Notes under the pieces: generated by a model
Databases searched by the model: none
The model's input: the letters and a program-made list of their open reading frames with translations, nothing else
What the model was told of the DNA's origin: nothing
Part shown: positions 8,744 to 17,134 of the stretch, piece after piece
Layout of the letters: the number at the start of each line of letters is the position of its first letter
How positions within the stretch are numbered: position 1 is the first letter of the stretch
Program-made: the position numbers and the translations under genes
Assembly (NCBI RefSeq): GCF_023701695.1
Contig: NZ_JAJOZC010000001.1
Span: 4,649,894 to 4,713,893, forward strand
Direction of reading: 5' to 3'
From: Streptomyces sp. RKAG290
GTDB lineage: Bacteria; Actinomycetota; Actinomycetes; Streptomycetales; Streptomycetaceae
DNA: 64,000 nt

Positions 8744-9051
8744 TTCTTCTTGCACTTTCCGTTGCGCACGTGCTGCGGCCTTTCCTGAAGTCCGTTCGGG
8801 GGAACCGGCTCGCCCAGTTCGTGCCTCTGTGTTTTTAGCCTGTTCGCGGCTCGGCGGTCCACGGTCACGGCGGCCGGGCCGCCGCCCGGTCGGTGGTGCT
8901 GGTCCTCGCGGGGGCGGCAGCCTGCGCCCCGCCGTAAGCGCTGAGCGGCCCGGCCGCTCAGCGCGCCGCGTTCCGCTGCCCGGCCTCGTCGGTGTGGAGG
9001 CGGCGACGCGGCACCGGTATATGGTCTGGTCCAACCGACGAGGGGGGCCTC
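8744..9051. other. 308-base divergent intergenic region
   Basis: Separates the 150-aa hypothetical gene from the divergent lipoprotein gene. Apart from the DasR-like site near its right end I see no open frame, repeat or hairpin that I can support. Confidence 0.5.
9022..9033. promoter_or_regulatory. DasR dre-like site
   Basis: TGGTCTGGTCCA matches the core of the DasR consensus TGGTCTAGACCA at 10 of 12 positions and lies 19 bases before the lipoprotein ATG. HutC-type GntR regulators other than DasR bind similar sequences, so the cognate regulator is uncertain. Confidence 0.35.
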
Positions 9052-9636
9052 ATGTCTGTTCGCATTCGCTCCAGCCGCATACCTACCGTCCGCGTTCGCA
9101 AGCACGCCGCCGCACTGGCCGTGGCGTCCGCACTGGCGGCGTCCCTGGCGGGCTGCTCCGAGGCAACCACGCCGAACGGTCCCGGGGGCGATGTCCCGTA
9201 CGTGGCGCCCTCGACGAACGCGTCCGCGGCCGCCGACATGGTGGACAGGGTGGCGGCTTCGCAGGCGGCGGAGGAGGACGAAGGGGATGCCACACAGGCA
9301 GCGGGCGAAGCGGCCGCGAACAGGCCCGAGCTGGTACGCGACGCCTTCGCCGGACTCCAGGCCACGTACAACGACAGCTGCCTGCCCAACGGCGTGAACT
9401 GCGTCTACTTCTTCGGCCGGGTGAACGACGAACTGGCCTCCCTGGACAAGGCGATGAAGGCGGACGACCAGGGCCCCGCCCACTTCAAGGAGCCCCTTGC
9501 GTGGATGAGTGAGCTGCGCACCACGCTTGCCGGTGATACCTCCACGGCCAACCTGCAGAAGAACCAGAAGCAGTTGACCGGTACCCGCGACCGCATCAAC
9601 ACCTGGATGCAGGGCCACCCGGAGGACTACCGCTGA
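9052..9636 (+). CDS. Putative lipoprotein
   Basis: 194-residue exported protein. The N-terminus has several Arg residues, a hydrophobic stretch and the lipobox LAGC, so it should be diacylated and anchored outside the membrane. An acidic Ala-rich spacer follows (about residues 45-90), then a helical domain with two Cys (SCLPNGVNC) that could form a disulfide. ATG at 9052 follows a GAGGGGGG ribosome-binding site. The mature domain is not one I recognise. The dre-like site upstream raises the possibility of control by amino-sugar availability. Confidence 0.78.
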   Translation: MSVRIRSSRIPTVRVRKHAAALAVASALAASLAGCSEATTPNGPGGDVPYVAPSTNASAAADMVDRVAASQAAEEDEGDATQAAGEAAANRPELVRDAFAGLQATYNDSCLPNGVNCVYFFGRVNDELASLDKAMKADDQGPAHFKEPLAWMSELRTTLAGDTSTANLQKNQKQLTGTRDRINTWMQGHPEDYR

Positions 9637-9693
9637 CCGACTTCTCAGCCGGGGTGCGGGTCGGCCGAAGCACCGGTCGGCCCGCGGACGGGG

Positions 9694-10352
9694 TCACTTG
9701 CCCAGCCTCTCGGCCGAAGCGGCCCGCCGGGCGAATGCCGCGTCCATGGACTCCGCCATCTCGCGCAGGGCGGATTTGCGTTCCCGCTGGGCGAGCCGGT
9801 CCAGATAGAGGCGGCCACGAAGGTGGTCGGTCTCGTGCTGCAGGCAGCGGGCGAAGTACCCCCGGCCCTCGATCACCAGCGGTCTGCCGTCCTTGTCGCG
9901 GCCCCGTACGACGGTCCGGTCGAGGCGCGGCACCACCCGGTAGGGCCGGGGACGGACAGGCATCCCTCCGTCTCCTCGACCAGACTGCGCTGCTCGGCCG
10001 GCACCTCGTCCAGCACGGGATTGGCGAGGTGCCCGACGTGGCGCACGCCCCACTCGTCGGTGATGTCCCACATGAACAACTGCAGGTCCACATCGACCTG
10101 GTTGGCGGCCAGTCCCGCCCCCTCCGCCACCTGGTTCGTGGCGAACATGTCGTCGACCAGCCGTGAGAGCTCCGGCGTGCCGAACTCGGTGACCTCCCGG
10201 CACGGGCGGCGCAGAATCTCCTCGCCGACCACCGTGATGCGGCGCACCGCGCCCCGTCCGACCTCCGGCGCGAGTCGGGGAAAGGAGTCGACGGGTGCGC
10301 CCTGGACGCGCACCCGGCGGTCCTGCGAGGTGTCACCGGACCCAACAGCCAT
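9694..10352 (-). CDS. def: Peptide deformylase (frameshifted as sequenced)
   Basis: Fe/Zn hydrolase that removes the formyl group from nascent N-termini. All three catalytic motifs are present: GAGLAANQ, EGCLSVPG and HETDHLRG, but the third is in a different frame. The first frame degenerates right after EGCLSVPGP, while the neighbouring frame continues RPYRVVPRLDR and runs to the stop at 9694. One base lost from the G3 run at 9943-9945 restores EGCLSVPGPYRVVPR. The repaired length of about 219 residues fits Streptomyces secondary deformylases. The gene is divergent from a winged-helix regulator with a shared, palindrome-bearing intergenic region. The ATG at 10352 has no clear ribosome-binding site, so the start is tentative. 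Confidence 0.85.
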
Positions 10353-10430
10353 GGAGTATCAACGCCTTCCGCGCATGCCTGGGCGGCCGGGGAGGAAGTC
10401 CCGGCAGGCTCGGGTCAGCTTGACCGAATG

Positions 10431-10457
10431 CTTTGCAAAGTAGCACTCTTTGCAAAA
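10431..10457. promoter_or_regulatory. Tandem TTTGCAAA operators in the def/regulator region
   Basis: CTTTGCAAAG (10431-10440) and CTTTGCAAAA (10448-10457) share the palindromic octamer TTTGCAAA, 17 bases apart. A TTGACC -35-like hexamer is at 10420-10425, and the second copy abuts the ATG of the regulator. This is a good candidate autoregulatory site. Confidence 0.6.
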
Positions 10458-11062
10458 TGAGCGATGAGAAGCATCTGAGCGATGAGAGGCATCCGGCCGC
10501 GTCCGCCGGTCCGTTGCCGTACCGCGTGCGGCGGCCGCTCCCGGATCATCCGGTGCGCGTCGCCCTGCTGGACCTGCTCGCGGAGGGCGGCACTGTCACC
10601 TCCACGCAGGCGGCCGCCCGCCTCGGCCACAGCTCCGGGCTCTGCTCCTTCCACCTGCGCCAGCTCGCCCGGCACGGCCTCATCGAGGAAGCGCCGCACG
10701 AGGGCGGCCGGGTGCGGCCATGGCGGCTCCGCTGGGAGCCCTCCCGGCAGTCCGGTCAGGAGGAGCCGGGGGAGTTCGACGCACTCGCACGCGAGCTGGA
10801 GGACGAGAGCTACCGGCACTGGCTGGCCCACCGGAAGCAGGCGCCCGCCGAGTGGCAGCAGGACGAGTCCTTCAGTGCGGTGGTCCACCTCACCCCGGCC
10901 GAGACGGCCGAACTCGCCGCCTCCATCCGCCTGTTGCTCGCCGGCTACCGCGAGCGGGACCAACGGCCGTCGGCACGCCCCGCGGGCACCGTGGCCGTAG
11001 CCGCGGTCACCAGGCTGTTCCCCCTGCCGGCCGGCAACCCCGGTGAGCCGCCCACGGCCTGA
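10457..11062 (+). CDS. Winged-helix (ArsR-like) transcriptional regulator
   Basis: 201-residue regulator. The N-terminal winged helix (about residues 22-85) reads HPVRVALLDLLAEGGTVTST followed by QAAARLGHSSGLCSFHLRQLARHGLIEE, the ArsR/HTH_20 pattern. A C-terminal helical domain of unknown ligand follows. ATG at 10457 is chosen because it starts the recognisable N-terminus and fits a leaderless transcript from the promoter overlapping the TTTGCAAA operators. Divergence from the deformylase gene suggests local control of it, which is inference. Confidence 0.82.
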   Translation: MSDEKHLSDERHPAASAGPLPYRVRRPLPDHPVRVALLDLLAEGGTVTSTQAAARLGHSSGLCSFHLRQLARHGLIEEAPHEGGRVRPWRLRWEPSRQSGQEEPGEFDALARELEDESYRHWLAHRKQAPAEWQQDESFSAVVHLTPAETAELAASIRLLLAGYRERDQRPSARPAGTVAVAAVTRLFPLPAGNPGEPPTA

Positions 11063-11254
11063 CGCGGCCGCCCGGAGCGCCTGAGCGCCCGGAGGCCGGC
11101 ACCGCGGCACCCGAGGGCCGTCGGACCGGCATCCTCGTCGCTTCGGCCGCGGCGCCGGTGTGCCCGGCCGTCCGCCGTATCCGCAGCCCCGCCCGAACCG
11201 GCCGCACGGCGCACACCGTGCGCGCGCCCCCTACGAGGGCGTGCGCACCCGGCT

Positions 11255-11815
11255 TCACTCGGCGCCGGGCGTCGGCGCCGAAGCCGACTCCGCCAGTACC
11301 GTCAGCACCTTCGCGAGCTGCTCACGGGCTGCCGCCTCCGTGATGATCCCGTCCGCGCCGACCGCCTGCCGGTCCACCGGAACCCGGACACAGGCCTCCT
11401 CGACGACACTCGCGCCGGTGTATCCGAGTACGGTCCGCAGCGTCGCCTCCGCACCCTGGCCGCGACCGGGTGCGGCAGCGCTGACCCAGGCGACGGGCTT
11501 GTCGCAGATCTCGGTCCCGCCGACCGTCCAGTCCAGCAGATTCTTGAACGCCCCCGGCAGGGTGCCCGCGTACTCCGGGGTGCAGATCAGCAGGGCATCG
11601 GCCTCGCCGATCGCCGCGCGCAGCCCGGCCACCGGACCCGGCAGCGGCTCGACGTCGTCATCGGGATTGAAATGGGGGAGCGCCCCCGGCCCCTCGTGGA
11701 GGACGGCCCGCACCCCCGCGGGCGCCACGGCCTGCGCGGTGCGCAGCACCGTCTCGTTGGAGGAACCGGCCCGCAGGCTTCCGGACAGCAGCAGGATCAC
11801 GCGTGGCGTCGACAT
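11255..11815 (-). CDS. NADPH-dependent FMN reductase family protein
   Basis: 186 residues of flavodoxin fold. The N-terminal phosphate-binding loop is SGSLRAGSSN, and the family loop TPEYAGTLPGAFKNLLDW is near residues 78-95. This is the ChrR/SsuE-like NAD(P)H:FMN (quinone) reductase family; the product is expected to be a cytoplasmic flavoprotein that reduces flavin, quinones or similar acceptors. It is followed by no partner gene on its strand. The 190 bases beyond its end, towards the winged-helix regulator, show no clear element. Confidence 0.88.
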   Translation of the reverse strand: MSTPRVILLLSGSLRAGSSNETVLRTAQAVAPAGVRAVLHEGPGALPHFNPDDDVEPLPGPVAGLRAAIGEADALLICTPEYAGTLPGAFKNLLDWTVGGTEICDKPVAWVSAAAPGRGQGAEATLRTVLGYTGASVVEEACVRVPVDRQAVGADGIITEAAAREQLAKVLTVLAESASAPTPGAE

Positions 11816-11859
11816 GCTCGGACAACCCGACGGACCCGGCCCTCATTCCCCTGCCCGCG

Positions 11860-12357
11860 TCATCGATCCCGGCCCCGACGCTCCTGGTTCAGCTCCAGCT
11901 CGGCGACCACCTGGTCGCCGCTCAGCTCGCCGGTCGCCCGGAATCCCAGCTTCCGGTAGAACTCCTCGGGCCCACGTGCGCCGGGGACGTACGAGACGGT
12001 CGTACGTGTCCCGCCGCGCCGCCGCAGCTCGTCGTTGACGGCCTCCACCGCGAACCGTCCGTACCCGCGGCCCTGTCGCTCGGCGGCGATGTTCAGCCGC
12101 CAGAGCCCGGAGCGGAGGCGGTCGTCCGGCTTCCCGGAGTCGAACTGCACGTCGAGGAAGGCCATGACGAAGCCCACGAGCTGCTCGCCGTCGACGATCA
12201 GCCGGGGCCACGCGATGTCCGGTGAGGCGTAGGCCTGGGCCAGTGACCAGGCGACCGGCTTCACGAGTCGGTTCTGGTCGGGCCGGACCTTCAACGCGCA
12301 GGCCGCTTCGACGTTGTCAGGGGTGACCGGCACCAGGCGGAGTGGGGAGGACATCAC
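11860..12357 (-). CDS. GNAT family N-acetyltransferase
   Basis: About 165 residues. The acetyl-CoA pyrophosphate loop is AERQGRGYGRF near residue 93, preceded by a beta-strand with WRLNI and followed by a C-terminal VSYVPGARGPEEFYRKLGF segment. It resembles diamine/spermidine acetyltransferases (BltD-like) in these blocks, but the substrate cannot be fixed. The start is GTG at 12357 or the adjacent ATG at 12354. A short duplicated word, CTGCCCCGAGCCGG, occurs twice in its upstream region around 12400-12430. Confidence 0.85.
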   Translation of the reverse strand: MMSSPLRLVPVTPDNVEAACALKVRPDQNRLVKPVAWSLAQAYASPDIAWPRLIVDGEQLVGFVMAFLDVQFDSGKPDDRLRSGLWRLNIAAERQGRGYGRFAVEAVNDELRRRGGTRTTVSYVPGARGPEEFYRKLGFRATGELSGDQVVAELELNQERRGRDR

Positions 12358-12549
12358 CGCAACCTACATTCCGGGCCGGAACGGCACCCGTAATTATCAG
12401 CTGCCCCGAGCCGGCTGCCCCGAGCCGGCTGCGCCCCCTGCCGCCGCCCCGCGCAGTGCACACGGAGCGACGGACGGGGGTGGTACGGGCGCACGGGCCG
12501 GCCGCCGAACGCGACCCGTACACCCGTCCCGGGTCAGCTGAACCGGGGG

Positions 12550-12897
12550 TCAGCTGAAGAGGACCGACCGGAGCTTCAGCCGGTCGGAGGCGTGGCCGCC
12601 ATTGGGCCGCAGCGTGTAGTAGGCGCCGTCGCAGTCCGGTCCGCTGAAGACCGTCGCGGTCGAGTCGGTGTTGTTCCAGGGCGTGTCCGCCGGGAACGTC
12701 ACCTCCGGGTCGGCCACCTCGGGCAGGGTGACGCACTCCCGGCTCGGCGGGTCGACCAGGGAGCCCGTCTGCCGGCTCCCGTCGAAGGCGGTGTAGGTGT
12801 AGCTGAAGTGACCGTCGGCCGCGCTCGCCGAGCCAGGCAGGCTCACGATGAGCGAGAGCGCGCCGAGCGCGGCAGCCGCAGTGGTACGAAGTCGCAT
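12550..12897 (-). CDS. Small secreted protein
   Basis: 115 residues with a clear Sec signal peptide (MRLRTTAAAALGALSLIVSL, cleavage after the Ala-Ser-Ala region near residue 27). The mature part is about 88 residues, beta-rich, with two Cys (ECVTLP and PDCDG) able to form one disulfide, and ends FSGPDCDGAYYTLRPNGG followed by a short basic strand. Small streptomycete secreted proteins with this ending are often compared with beta/gamma-crystallin folds, but that is only an impression. AAGGAG lies 10 bases before the ATG. Monocistronic by context. Confidence 0.75.
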   Translation of the reverse strand: MRLRTTAAAALGALSLIVSLPGSASAADGHFSYTYTAFDGSRQTGSLVDPPSRECVTLPEVADPEVTFPADTPWNNTDSTATVFSGPDCDGAYYTLRPNGGHASDRLKLRSVLFS

Positions 12898-13249
12898 GGT
12901 GGGGGCACTCCTTGTGCGTTCATTCAGCGGATGACGAGGAACAGAACAAGATCGTTCCGCCTGGAGTCTGTCTCGTCGGAATCCTTATCGACCCTGCTGA
13001 CCTGCGGATTCACCCGCACGCTGGATCCACTCACCCGTACGGGAGTTGCCGAATCGGTTCGCCGTCGGCCAGGTGGGTCACGCCCGCCGGGACCGCTGCG
13101 GAACGGGCCGTGTTGTGCAACCCGCACGGCCGCGCCAGGATCGGCGATGCCGCCCGCCGTGACGACGCACGCAGCCGCCACGCACCGCGCGGCGTCAGCG
13201 CCGCACCCCGCCTCACCGCAACGAACTCGACCCGGAGGCCATGCCGTTC
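12898..13249. other. 352-base intergenic region, no supported gene
   Basis: Holds the ribosome-binding site of the small secreted protein gene at its left end and the GGAGG of the formamidase gene (13234-13238) at its right end. I see no hairpin, repeat or conserved reading frame in between. Confidence 0.5.
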
Positions 13250-14191
13250 ATGACTGACTTCAGCATCCACCGCGGACAGGTGCACCACACCTGGGACCGG
13301 ACGATCGCACCCGTCGCCACGCTCGCCCCCGGCGACGAGGCGGTCCTGGAGTTCCAGGACGCGGGCGGCGGGCAGCTGGACGTCGGCTCGACCGCCGCCG
13401 ACCTCACCGAGCTGGACTTCGCCTCCCTCAACCCCGTCACCGGACCGCTGTACGTGGCCGGGGCCGAGCCCGGTGACGCGCTGGTCGTCGACATCCTCGA
13501 CGTACAGGTGGGGGAGTGGGGCTGGACGGCCTGCCTGCCCGGTTTCGGGCTGCTCGCCGACGACTTCCCCGACCCGCACCTGCGGATCTCGGCGATCGCC
13601 GGCGGGTACGCGGAGCTGCTGCCCGGACTGCGGATCCCGGTGGTGCCGATGATCGGGACGATCGGGGTCGCCCCGCCCGAGCCCGGACCACACTCGGTCA
13701 TCCCGCCCAGCCGCTGGGGCGGCAACATGGACATCCGGCACATCGGTCCCGGCGCCCGGCTCATCCTGCCCGTCGGGGTGGAGGGCGCCCTGCTCTCGGC
13801 GGGCGACGCGCACGCCGCGATGGGGGACGGCGAGGTCTGCGGCACGGGGATCGAGACGCGGGCGACGGCGCGGCTGCGGGTGGACGTCCGCAAGGGCGCG
13901 GCGCCCCGCACCCCGCTGATCGAGACGGACCCGGTCAGCGCCCGTACCGGTGCGGCCCTCGCCACGACGGGTATCGGGCCGGACCTGATGGAGGCGGCGA
14001 AGGACGCCGTCCGCGCGCTTGTCGACGAGATCTCGGCCCGTACGGGGCTCACCTCGCAGGATGCCTACCTGCTGGCGAGCGTGGCGGCGGACCTGAGGAT
14101 CTCCGAGATCGTGGACGCACCGAACTGGGTGGTCACGGCCCATGTGGAGCGGGCGCTGCTGACGGTGGAGCAGACGCGGGCGCAGGGGTAG
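13250..14191 (+). CDS. Acetamidase/formamidase family protein
   Basis: Full-length FmdA/AmdA family hydrolase of about 313 residues that would release ammonia from formamide or small amides. Family blocks present are GPLYVAGAEPGDALVVDI, the central PSRWGGNMDIRHI and the DAHAAMGDGEVCGTGIE segment that supplies the metal and active-site residues. The C-terminal region includes LTSQDAYLLASVAADLRISE. Either ATG 13241 or ATG 13250 is possible; the first is only 2 bases from GGAGG, so 13250 (spacing 11) is taken. Cytoplasmic. No amide transporter is adjacent. Confidence 0.9.
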   Translation: MTDFSIHRGQVHHTWDRTIAPVATLAPGDEAVLEFQDAGGGQLDVGSTAADLTELDFASLNPVTGPLYVAGAEPGDALVVDILDVQVGEWGWTACLPGFGLLADDFPDPHLRISAIAGGYAELLPGLRIPVVPMIGTIGVAPPEPGPHSVIPPSRWGGNMDIRHIGPGARLILPVGVEGALLSAGDAHAAMGDGEVCGTGIETRATARLRVDVRKGAAPRTPLIETDPVSARTGAALATTGIGPDLMEAAKDAVRALVDEISARTGLTSQDAYLLASVAADLRISEIVDAPNWVVTAHVERALLTVEQTRAQG

Positions 14192-14201
14192 GCGCGGAGC
14201 G

Positions 14202-14233
14202 GCGGTGGGTGGGAGGGCCGCCCCGCCCACCGC
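14202..14233. terminator. Bidirectional hairpin between formamidase and kinase genes
   Basis: GCGGTGGG (14202-14209) pairs with CCCACCGC (14226-14233); the 57-base gap separates convergent genes. Confidence 0.6.
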
Positions 14234-14248
14234 TCTCCGACTGATCCG

Positions 14249-16126
14249 TCAGCCGGCCGCGTTGCGCCAGACGGTCACGTCAACCGTCATGTACGTGCTG
14301 GGCGAGTCCTCGGGCGAGTGGCCCTGATAGGTCAGGAGGGCCATGTGCCCCGTGCCCGTGGTGATGCAGATCTGCCGCCCCTTGGAGAGCTTGTCCACGT
14401 AGATGTTCTGTGTGAACCGGGTATCCGCACGGCAGACGGCCAGCGACCCCTCCTGCCCCGGGTCGAGCAGCACGAGATTGCCCTCGTCGTTCTCCGCGTC
14501 GAGGTATCCGCCGGTGTCGTAGGACAGGTCGTACCCGCCGTCCTCACCCTCCTGCGGCCGGACGTCCTCGTCGCCGAGCGTCAGGTGGTAGCCGGCGGTG
14601 AGGTTGATGGACTTGTAGTCGGCAGGCTCCGGATCGGGCTTCGCCGCAGGCTTCGGTTCGTCCTCGCCGCCCGTGTCCCCGCCCGCCGACGAACCGGAAG
14701 CGTCCGACGAACCGGAGGCGTCCGGCGAGCCGCTGTCCTTCGGCGAGTCGCTGCTCTGCGTCTGCTTCCCGTCGTCCTTGACCGCGAGGTACGCCGCGCC
14801 GCCGCCCACGCCGGCGAAGACCAGCGCGGCGACGACGCCGATGACGGCGACCCGGCCGCGTCCGCCCTTCGCGGGCTGGGGCTTCGGGTGCGGCTGGGGC
14901 GGAAGGTGCCCGGGGTAGGTCTGTGCCTGCATCGGGTACGGGGTGGGGTGCTGGGCCGGGGCGTGCGCCTGGGACGGCGGACCCTGGGGGTACTGCTGAG
15001 CGGGCCGGGCCGGCTGGGTGGGCTGCGCGTGCGGAGAGCTGTGCGCCGTCTGCGGGTACTGACCGGGCGGCTGTGTGACCGCCGGACCGTATCCCGGCGG
15101 CGGGGTGCTCGGCACCGCCGGCGTGGTGGGCGAGTAACCCACGGCCGGGCCGGGGCTGCCGGCCGGGGCGGTGGTCGGAGGCGGCGGGGTCTGGGCGGGG
15201 GCCGGAGCGGCCGCCCGTACGGTGATGTCGGCGGCGACCGGGCTCGGCAGCCAGTCCTCGGGGCGGCGCAGCACCGTTTCCGCGTTCGCGGTCTGGCAGA
15301 GCGCGATGACCTCGGCGACCGACGGCCTGGCCTCCGCGTCCTTGGCCAGGCAGCGGCTGACCAGCTCCATCAGCCGTTCCGGGACGCCGCTGAGATCAGG
15401 CTCCTCGTGCACGATCCGGTAGAGCACCCCGTGCGAGGTCCCCTCGCCGAAGGCGGGTGCTCCCGTTGCCGCGTACGCCGCGACCTGGCCGAGGGCGAAG
15501 ATGTCGGTGGCCGGGGTGACCCGGCGCCCGGCGGCCTGCTCCGGGGCCATGAACGACGGGGTGCCGATGGTGACGCCGCTGCCGGTCAGCGAGGTCGCGT
15601 CGGCCGCGTACGCGATACCGAAGTCGATGACGCGCGGCCCGTCCGCCGCGAGCAGCACGTTGGACGGCTTGAGGTCGCGGTGCACGATGCCCGCGCCGTG
15701 AATGACGTGCAGCGCCTCCGCCATGCCGGCGATCAGCAGCAGCACGGCCTCGACCGGCAGCGCCCCGTGCGCGACGACCGCATCGGCGAGCGAGGGCCCC
15801 GGCACGTACGCGGTGGCCAGCCACGGCTGCGCGCCCTTGGTGTCCGCGTCGATGACGGGGGCGGTGAACAGCCCCTGCACGCGCTGCGCGGACTGCACCT
15901 CCTGGGCGAACCGCCGCCGGAATTCGGGGTCCTCACCGAACTCGGGCCGGATCACCTTGATGGCCACGGGCCGCCCGCCGGGCGTGTACGACAGGTACAC
16001 CTTGCCCATGCCGCCCGCACCGAGCTTGGCGGCCAGCCGGTATCCGGCGATGGTGGCCGGGTCGTCCCCGGCGAGTGGCTGAAAGACCGGGGAACTGTTG
16101 CCCCCGTTTGGCTGCTGACCGCTCAT
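14249..16126 (-). CDS. Membrane-anchored serine/threonine protein kinase
   Basis: 625-residue PknB-type kinase. Kinase domain about residues 29-280: glycine loop GAGGMG (36-41), Lys57 in VAIKVI, catalytic loop HRDLKPSN with Asp151, DFG Asp168, and GTPSFMAPEQ in the activation segment. A Pro/Gln-rich linker of about 130 residues leads to one membrane helix (about 426-449), then a Ser/Asp-rich stalk and an extracellular domain of about 120 residues with no PASTA repeats that I can see. ATG at 16126 follows GGGGAG; the open frame continues upstream but is not kinase-like. Likely a sensor kinase whose outer domain reads an unknown signal. Confidence 0.93.
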   Translation of the reverse strand: MSGQQPNGGNSSPVFQPLAGDDPATIAGYRLAAKLGAGGMGKVYLSYTPGGRPVAIKVIRPEFGEDPEFRRRFAQEVQSAQRVQGLFTAPVIDADTKGAQPWLATAYVPGPSLADAVVAHGALPVEAVLLLIAGMAEALHVIHGAGIVHRDLKPSNVLLAADGPRVIDFGIAYAADATSLTGSGVTIGTPSFMAPEQAAGRRVTPATDIFALGQVAAYAATGAPAFGEGTSHGVLYRIVHEEPDLSGVPERLMELVSRCLAKDAEARPSVAEVIALCQTANAETVLRRPEDWLPSPVAADITVRAAAPAPAQTPPPPTTAPAGSPGPAVGYSPTTPAVPSTPPPGYGPAVTQPPGQYPQTAHSSPHAQPTQPARPAQQYPQGPPSQAHAPAQHPTPYPMQAQTYPGHLPPQPHPKPQPAKGGRGRVAVIGVVAALVFAGVGGGAAYLAVKDDGKQTQSSDSPKDSGSPDASGSSDASGSSAGGDTGGEDEPKPAAKPDPEPADYKSINLTAGYHLTLGDEDVRPQEGEDGGYDLSYDTGGYLDAENDEGNLVLLDPGQEGSLAVCRADTRFTQNIYVDKLSKGRQICITTGTGHMALLTYQGHSPEDSPSTYMTVDVTVWRNAAG

Positions 16127-16249
16127 GAACTTGTATCTCCCCGAAGAGCACTGCTGTCGAGACGGCACCTTATCCAAATCCGGGGCCGGGAAGCGGAGTC
16201 GCGCATCGGGGGCCCGTCTCCCGGCCGGACCGGGCTGCCAGAATGCGGT

Positions 16250-16370
16250 GCATGCCTTCCTTGGCGGCCCCCAGGCCGGATTCGAGGCGGAGGGTGTCAG
16301 GCGTAAGGCATGGCTGCACGCGGACGGCCGCCATGACGTGCACCTGCACGCCCGGGTCGGTCGGTACTGA
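16250..16370 (+). pseudogene. 3' remnant of a GNAT acetyltransferase gene
   Basis: The frame ending at TGA 16368-16370 encodes AGFEAEGVRRKAWLHADGRH followed by DVHLHARVG, the usual C-terminus of RimJ-type acetyltransferases. Nothing upstream in any frame supplies the acetyl-CoA loop, and the kinase gene starts 124 bases to the left on the other strand, so only the last 40 or so codons remain. It lies in a 360-base gap otherwise without genes. Confidence 0.6.
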
Positions 16371-16486
16371 CCGGCCCGATCCACCTTCAGCAGCCCCGTC
16401 CGCCCTTAACAGCCAGAGCAGCGCAAGTGGCTGCGCAGCCCCTCACCCGGGCCACCGGCACACGTCCGCGCTAAGGAGGAAGACCC

Positions 16487-16972
16487 ATGAACGACGAGCC
16501 CGTGCTCGGACACCGGGACGACGTGACGGCGGTCCGTGGGGAGGAGCGTGCGGTCGCCGCGCTGACCTGGGCGCTGGACGCGGGCACGGGGCCGGAGCTG
16601 TACCGGTTCAGGGCGGACGGGCCCTGGGGGACGCGTGAGGCACGGGGACACGACCTCGTCGCCGCGCTGGACGCCGTACGACGTGAACTGGAGGACGAGG
16701 GCTGGCTGCTGGCGGTCAACGCGGCGCGCCCGGACGTCTCCCAGAGCGGCATGCTGCGCGGCTCCGGGAGCAGCCGTGCCTATCTGCTGCGGGAGGGAAT
16801 GCCGGGCCGGCTCGACGCCATGGTGAACCTCTTCGACGACGCCCCGCCGTCGGCCGTCACCACCGTGGACGCGCAGCGGGAGGCCCACGAGCGGTGGGTC
16901 CGCTCCCTCCGTCTCCGCGGCCCGTCGAAAGGCCCGCAGGCCGGACGCCCCAAGGGTCCACAGGGGGAGTGA
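16487..16972 (+). CDS. Hypothetical protein, 161 aa
   Basis: Soluble acidic-to-neutral protein with no signal peptide. An excellent ribosome-binding site (AAGGAGG) precedes ATG 16487. The N-terminal two thirds look folded (alpha/beta, with EERAVAALTWALDA, GHDLVAALDAVRRELEDEGW, GSGSSRAYLLREG), and the last 30 residues are basic and Gly/Pro-rich. I do not recognise the family. It lies 160 bases upstream of the large ADP-ribosyltransferase gene, separated by a hairpin, so a functional link is possible but not shown. Confidence 0.65.
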   Translation: MNDEPVLGHRDDVTAVRGEERAVAALTWALDAGTGPELYRFRADGPWGTREARGHDLVAALDAVRRELEDEGWLLAVNAARPDVSQSGMLRGSGSSRAYLLREGMPGRLDAMVNLFDDAPPSAVTTVDAQREAHERWVRSLRLRGPSKGPQAGRPKGPQGE

Positions 16973-16992
16973 CCGGACGGGCGAACTCCCGG

Positions 16993-17012
16993 GGCCCAGG
17001 CGCGGCTGGGCC
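16993..17012. terminator. GC hairpin after the 161-aa gene
   Basis: GGCCCAG (16993-16999) pairs perfectly with CTGGGCC (17006-17012). Confidence 0.5.
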
Positions 17013-17134
17013 TGGGGTGGGGCCCCCGGGCCCTGGGAGCTGGGCCTGGTCCGTACCTAGGCTTTTCACGTTCGGGGGAGCGGTGGCACGACGTCACCGG
17101 CTGAACGCTGGAACCTATTCGTGGGGGCTCCCCT

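Noticed and set aside
14318..16306. 662-residue open frame on the plus strand opposite the Ser/Thr kinase
   Set aside because: Arg/Gly/Val-rich shadow of a gene whose kinase motifs are all on the other strand.
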